Source of the DNA: Candidatus Bathyarchaeota archaeon
GTDB taxonomy: Archaea > Thermoproteota > Bathyarchaeia > Bathyarchaeales > Bathycorpusculaceae
DNA: 7,065 bases
Direction of reading: 5' to 3'
Assembly: GCA_016649625.1 (NCBI GenBank)
Contig: JAENXI010000043.1
Location: 1-7,065, forward strand
The notes below the pieces were generated by a model that made no database searches, was not told the DNA's origin, and saw nothing but the letters and a program-made list of their open reading frames with translations. Both the position numbers and the translations under genes were made by a program. This document shows positions 5,011-7,065 of the stretch, one piece after another (the first letter of the stretch is position 1; each line of letters starts with the position of its first letter).

Positions 5011-6117
5011 CTAACGTTTTTTGCTCAATTTTTCCTCTTCGGAAACATCTTCTATACCGTTTTCAGTTACTTTAAATATTTCCTCTGCTTCAGGAAGATA
5101 AGGACTTGAAACTATTCTTGCAATTCTAACAGGACCCCTAGAAGCACGTCTAAGAAAAATGCGTGTATTACTTGTATGCCCTACAATATGACCTCCAATT
5201 GGGTGAAGTGCATTACCAAAGAATACGTCTGGTTTAGACATGACTTGGTTTGTAACAACAGCAACAGTATTAAAAGCTCTAGCTAAAGCTATGAGTTTAT
5301 GCATATGTTTGTTAAGTTTTTGTTGTCTACGAGCCAACATTTCTCTGCCGATATATTCACTTCTAAAATGGGAAGTTAATGAATCGACTATGATAATTTT
5401 TATGTTGTTGTCTTTAATAATTTGATCAGCATTTTCTAATAAGAACATTTGATGATCAGAGGTATAAGCTTCAGCGTAAATAATTTTTTTAACTGCCTCT
5501 TCAGGTTTAATACCCAAATGGTTCGCTATTTGGACAATTCGTTCAAGTCTAAAAGTATTTTCAGTATCAACATAGAGTGCTGCACCATCAAGACCTCCAC
5601 GTTCAGTAGGTAGTTGAACAGTTACACATAACTGGTGACATATCTGACTTTTTCCACTCCCATACTCCCCATAGAACTCGGTTATGGTCTGTGATTCTAA
5701 GCCACCAGCGATCATATTATCAATAGCTTTGCTACCGGTTGTTAACTTCAAAACATCCTTACTTAGTTTTAGGAGTTCATCAGCCCGTATGAAATTTACA
5801 CCAATAACTGAACGGGCAGCTGCGATAATTGAAAAAGCTTTTTTTTCACCTACACCAACGGGTTCAAGTTCACGTGCAGTCGCCATTGCAACTGACTCAA
5901 CTGTGTTATATCCAAGATTGCGTAATTTCTTGGAAGTTGCAGGACCAACACCTGGGAGATCCTCTATAAACTTGTACTTGATTTCTTTGGTTTCAGTCTC
6001 TTGTTTAGTATCTTGGTCTTCTGACATCTCTTGGTCTTCTGACATCTCTTGGTCTTCTGACATCTCTTGGTCTTCTGACATCTCTTGGTCTTCTGACATC
6101 TCTTGGTCTTCTGACAT
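5011..6117 (-). CDS. radA: DNA repair and recombination protein RadA (RecA/Rad51 family)
   Basis: RadA forms ATP-dependent filaments on single-stranded DNA and catalyses homologous pairing and strand exchange. With the start at 6117 the protein has 368 residues. In order: an acidic tail of six MSEDQE/D repeats (1-36), a linker, a helix-hairpin-helix DNA-binding domain (LPGVGPATSKKLRNLGY at 54-70 and EPVGVGEKKAF at about 85-95), the FxxA oligomerisation motif FIRA (109-112), Walker A GEYGSGKS (150-157), DTENTFRLERI, Walker B IIIVDS (D245), and the L2/GGH region FFGNALHPIGGHIVGH. All catalytic motifs are intact. The frame stays open upstream to TTG 6144, with ATGs at 6138 and 6135. I prefer ATG 6117 because GGAG lies five bases before it and the TATA-like TTTTAAATA (6152-6160) predicts a transcript start near 6130, after the earlier ATGs. 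The core is normal for the family and the repeat tail is the oddity. It leads an operon with the 150-residue gene. Confidence 0.96.
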   Translation of the reverse strand: MSEDQEMSEDQEMSEDQEMSEDQEMSEDQEMSEDQDTKQETETKEIKYKFIEDLPGVGPATSKKLRNLGYNTVESVAMATARELEPVGVGEKKAFSIIAAARSVIGVNFIRADELLKLSKDVLKLTTGSKAIDNMIAGGLESQTITEFYGEYGSGKSQICHQLCVTVQLPTERGGLDGAALYVDTENTFRLERIVQIANHLGIKPEEAVKKIIYAEAYTSDHQMFLLENADQIIKDNNIKIIIVDSLTSHFRSEYIGREMLARRQQKLNKHMHKLIALARAFNTVAVVTNQVMSKPDVFFGNALHPIGGHIVGHTSNTRIFLRRASRGPVRIARIVSSPYLPEAEEIFKVTENGIEDVSEEEKLSKKR

Positions 6118-6118
6118 C
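6011..6118 (-). repeat. Six perfect 18-bp tandem repeats encoding the acidic N-terminal tail of RadA
   Basis: The plus-strand unit TCTTGGTCTTCTGACATC occurs six times without a mismatch and without spacers. Read on the minus strand each unit encodes Met-Ser-Glu-Asp-Gln-Glu (the last ends in Asp), so the array adds 36 residues with about 18 negative charges. The unit length is a multiple of three, so gain or loss of copies keeps the frame. Every unit also carries an in-frame ATG. Identity at silent positions points to recent expansion by slippage or unequal exchange. Copy number may also be affected by assembly. Confidence 0.97.
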
Positions 6119-6160
6119 TCTTCTCCACTTATCATCATTTGCAAACAGCCTATTTAAAAC
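6118..6160 (-). promoter_or_regulatory. radA promoter and Shine-Dalgarno
   Basis: Read on the minus strand, TTTTAAATA (6160-6152) is a good TATA box. A transcript start about 26 bp downstream (near 6130) would give a 13-nt leader, AAGTGGAGAAGAG, with GGAG placed five bases from the ATG at 6117. This arrangement excludes ATGs 6135/6138 and TTG 6144 if the inferred start is right. Confidence 0.5.
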
Positions 6161-6175
6161 AAGCGAATAATCAGA

Positions 6176-6250
6176 ACAAATAGTATGTGGAGAGTTAAAT
6201 GAAAGTAAAACTAATTTAGATTTTAAATAATTAGTTTAGATACTATTTGT
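6176..6250. repeat. Nested inverted repeats between radA and the membrane-protein operon
   Basis: The outer arms are ACAAATAGTAT (6176-6186) and its exact reverse complement ATACTATTTGT (6240-6250), an 11-bp match enclosing 53 bp. Inside lies a 9-bp pair, AAACTAATT (6208-6216) and AATTAGTTT (6229-6237), with a 12-nt loop containing a second TTTTAAATA (6221-6229). The inner and outer right arms are two bases apart. The structure could be a double operator for divergent promoters, a folded leader RNA, or a chance effect of AT richness. Confidence 0.45.
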
Positions 6251-6306
6251 AGCTTCAAAAGACTTAATATCAAATCAAGACTCTCGATAAAAAAGTGAGT
6301 ATATCA

Positions 6307-6762
6307 ATGTTCAACAGTTTAAAAGGAAAAATTGCGTTTTCTGGCTTTACAGTATTAGCTATAGGTGTAGGTCTATTAATATTCACATTTTTTAGCGCCT
6401 ACGGATTTCTAACAGTAGGAATCTCTCCTATTTCAACTCAAGATCTCATTCAGACTTTTGGTGAAGCTTTAGGTCCCCTAATAGCTGCGTCAATACAGGT
6501 AATGTATTTGGGAGTTATGGGATGGATCGGGTCATTGATAACAATTAGGGGAGTAACAGTCATGACCAATGTCACAAAAGAGCCATCAGTGATTCTACAA
6601 AAAGCAGAACCACAAAAAACAACACAACCTCAACCTGAAAAAGCAATCCTAAAACAGCAGAAGACAAAACCAAAAGTAAGTGATCCAGAAATGATAGTTG
6701 TTCCTCTAGAAAGAATAGAACAAAAACCTCAAGTTAGAAAAAGAGTTAAGCGATCAAAATAA
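6307..6762 (+). CDS. Two-helix membrane protein with a basic, proline/glutamine-rich cytoplasmic tail
   Basis: From ATG 6307 this is a 151-residue protein of no family I can name. A GTG four codons upstream (6295) is also in frame. I prefer the ATG because GTGA (6295-6298) can act as a weak Shine-Dalgarno, and a TATA-like CTTAATATC (6263-6271) predicts a transcript start near 6294. Hydrophobic segments lie at about 11-34 (FSGFTVLAIGVGLLIFTFFSA) and 55-80 (LGPLIAASIQVMYLGVMGWIG), joined by a short polar loop. Residues from about 90 to the end form a soluble tail rich in Lys, Pro and Gln, with the basic end VRKRVKRSK. By the positive-inside rule the tail should be cytoplasmic, with both termini inside. 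The tail could bind nucleic acid or an acidic partner, which is only a guess. The next gene starts 30 bp downstream, so the two probably form an operon. It diverges from radA. Confidence 0.78.
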   Translation: MFNSLKGKIAFSGFTVLAIGVGLLIFTFFSAYGFLTVGISPISTQDLIQTFGEALGPLIAASIQVMYLGVMGWIGSLITIRGVTVMTNVTKEPSVILQKAEPQKTTQPQPEKAILKQQKTKPKVSDPEMIVVPLERIEQKPQVRKRVKRSK

Positions 6763-6792
6763 GAGGTTCTTCAACCATTTCAAGAAGGAACT

Positions 6793-7065
6793 ATGATGAA
6801 AGTACCAATTCGAATGTTAGGTATAGCCACATCGGTAATTTGGGTACTTCTCATAGCCTTTATTGTTTTAGCAGCTTATTCTGTCACGGATTTAAGGTTT
6901 AATGTAGATGAACCTCAATTCAATACAGATTCAAACGGACAATTAGTACTCAATTTACCTTTAATTATTGATAATGGAGGATATTACAGTCTTAAAGAAT
7001 TTCAGATATCAACACTATTTTCTAATGTTGAAGGATTAGAAATTTCTAGAGCTGATACTTTTATT
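6793..7065 (+). CDS. Membrane-anchored extracytoplasmic protein, 3'-truncated by the window edge
   Basis: An open frame from ATG 6793 (or the adjacent ATG 6796) runs 91 codons to the window end. It is preceded by AGAAGGAACT, a purine-rich weak Shine-Dalgarno, 30 bp after the upstream stop. The N-terminus MMKVPIRML is followed by a hydrophobic helix (about residues 8-29, LGIATSVIWVLLIAFIVLAAY), a signal anchor or signal peptide without a lipobox Cys. The rest looks like an exported beta-rich domain: VDEPQFNTDSNGQLVLNLPLIIDNGGYYSLKEFQISTLF then SRADTFI. The LPLIIDNGGYYSLKEF pattern recalls LEA14-like or Ig-like domains, in which a strand describes a 'natural' versus 'derived' chain, but the fragment is too short to assign. 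It may act with the preceding two-helix protein at the cell envelope. That is inferred only from adjacency. Confidence 0.78.
   Translation, partial: MMKVPIRMLGIATSVIWVLLIAFIVLAAYSVTDLRFNVDEPQFNTDSNGQLVLNLPLIIDNGGYYSLKEFQISTLFSNVEGLEISRADTFI

Noticed and set aside
5240..5425. Plus-strand 61-codon frame inside radA
   Set aside because: Antisense to the RadA ATPase core; no independent support.
6011..6118. CRISPR array or integrated repeat element
   Set aside because: The units are only 18 bp, have no spacers, and stay in frame with RadA, so this is a coding minisatellite.
5684..6157. Plus-strand 157-codon frame across the 5' half of radA, with repeated Trp-Ser-Ser-Asp-Ile-Ser
   Set aside because: It is the complement of radA, whose motifs are unambiguous. 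The peptide repeat is only the other-strand reading of the 18-bp array.

Overview
The window is AT-rich (roughly one third G+C by eye) and reads as chromosomal DNA of an archaeon. The main evidence is a RadA-type recombinase with helix-hairpin-helix N-domain, an archaeal-type RqcH/NEMF-family protein, a RimI/Ard1-like acetyltransferase, TATA-box-like promoters about 26 bp before inferred transcript starts, and Shine-Dalgarno sites complementary to the archaeal 16S tail. The RadA sequence resembles TACK-superphylum proteins (Nitrososphaerota/Bathyarchaeia-like), but this is recognition from memory and the lineage is uncertain. I see no rRNA, tRNA, CRISPR array, IS element or phage module.

Layout. 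1-225 (+): 3' end of a RimI-like N-acetyltransferase. 252-431 (-): a 59-residue coiled-coil-like protein with a strong ribosome binding site, converging on rimI. 578-1039 (+): a complete methylglyoxal synthase (mgsA) of bacterial type with all catalytic residues. 1171-3219 (-): rqcH, TTG start, converging on mgsA. 3220-3540: a divergent 321-bp promoter region. 3541-4107 (+): PrsW-like intramembrane protease. 4245-4544 (+): small three-helix membrane protein resembling EMC6. 4548-5000 (-): conserved-looking soluble protein of unknown function, directly downstream of and probably co-transcribed with radA (5011-6117, -). 6118-6306: divergent region with nested inverted repeats. 6307-6762 and 6793-7065 (+): two membrane-anchored proteins in a probable operon, the second cut by the window end.

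The content is mostly housekeeping: protein modification, ribosome-associated quality control and homologous recombination, interleaved with membrane proteins. Two genes touch protein quality control or membrane-protein biogenesis (rqcH, EMC6-like) and a third is a membrane protease (PrsW-like), but they are not one operon, so a joint role is only a suggestion. I found no convincing new multi-gene system. The most unusual points are six perfect 18-bp repeats at the 5' end of radA, a bacterial-type mgsA in an archaeal setting, an archaeal EMC6-like protein, nested inverted repeats between radA and the membrane-protein operon, and a small gene below usual ORF cut-offs.
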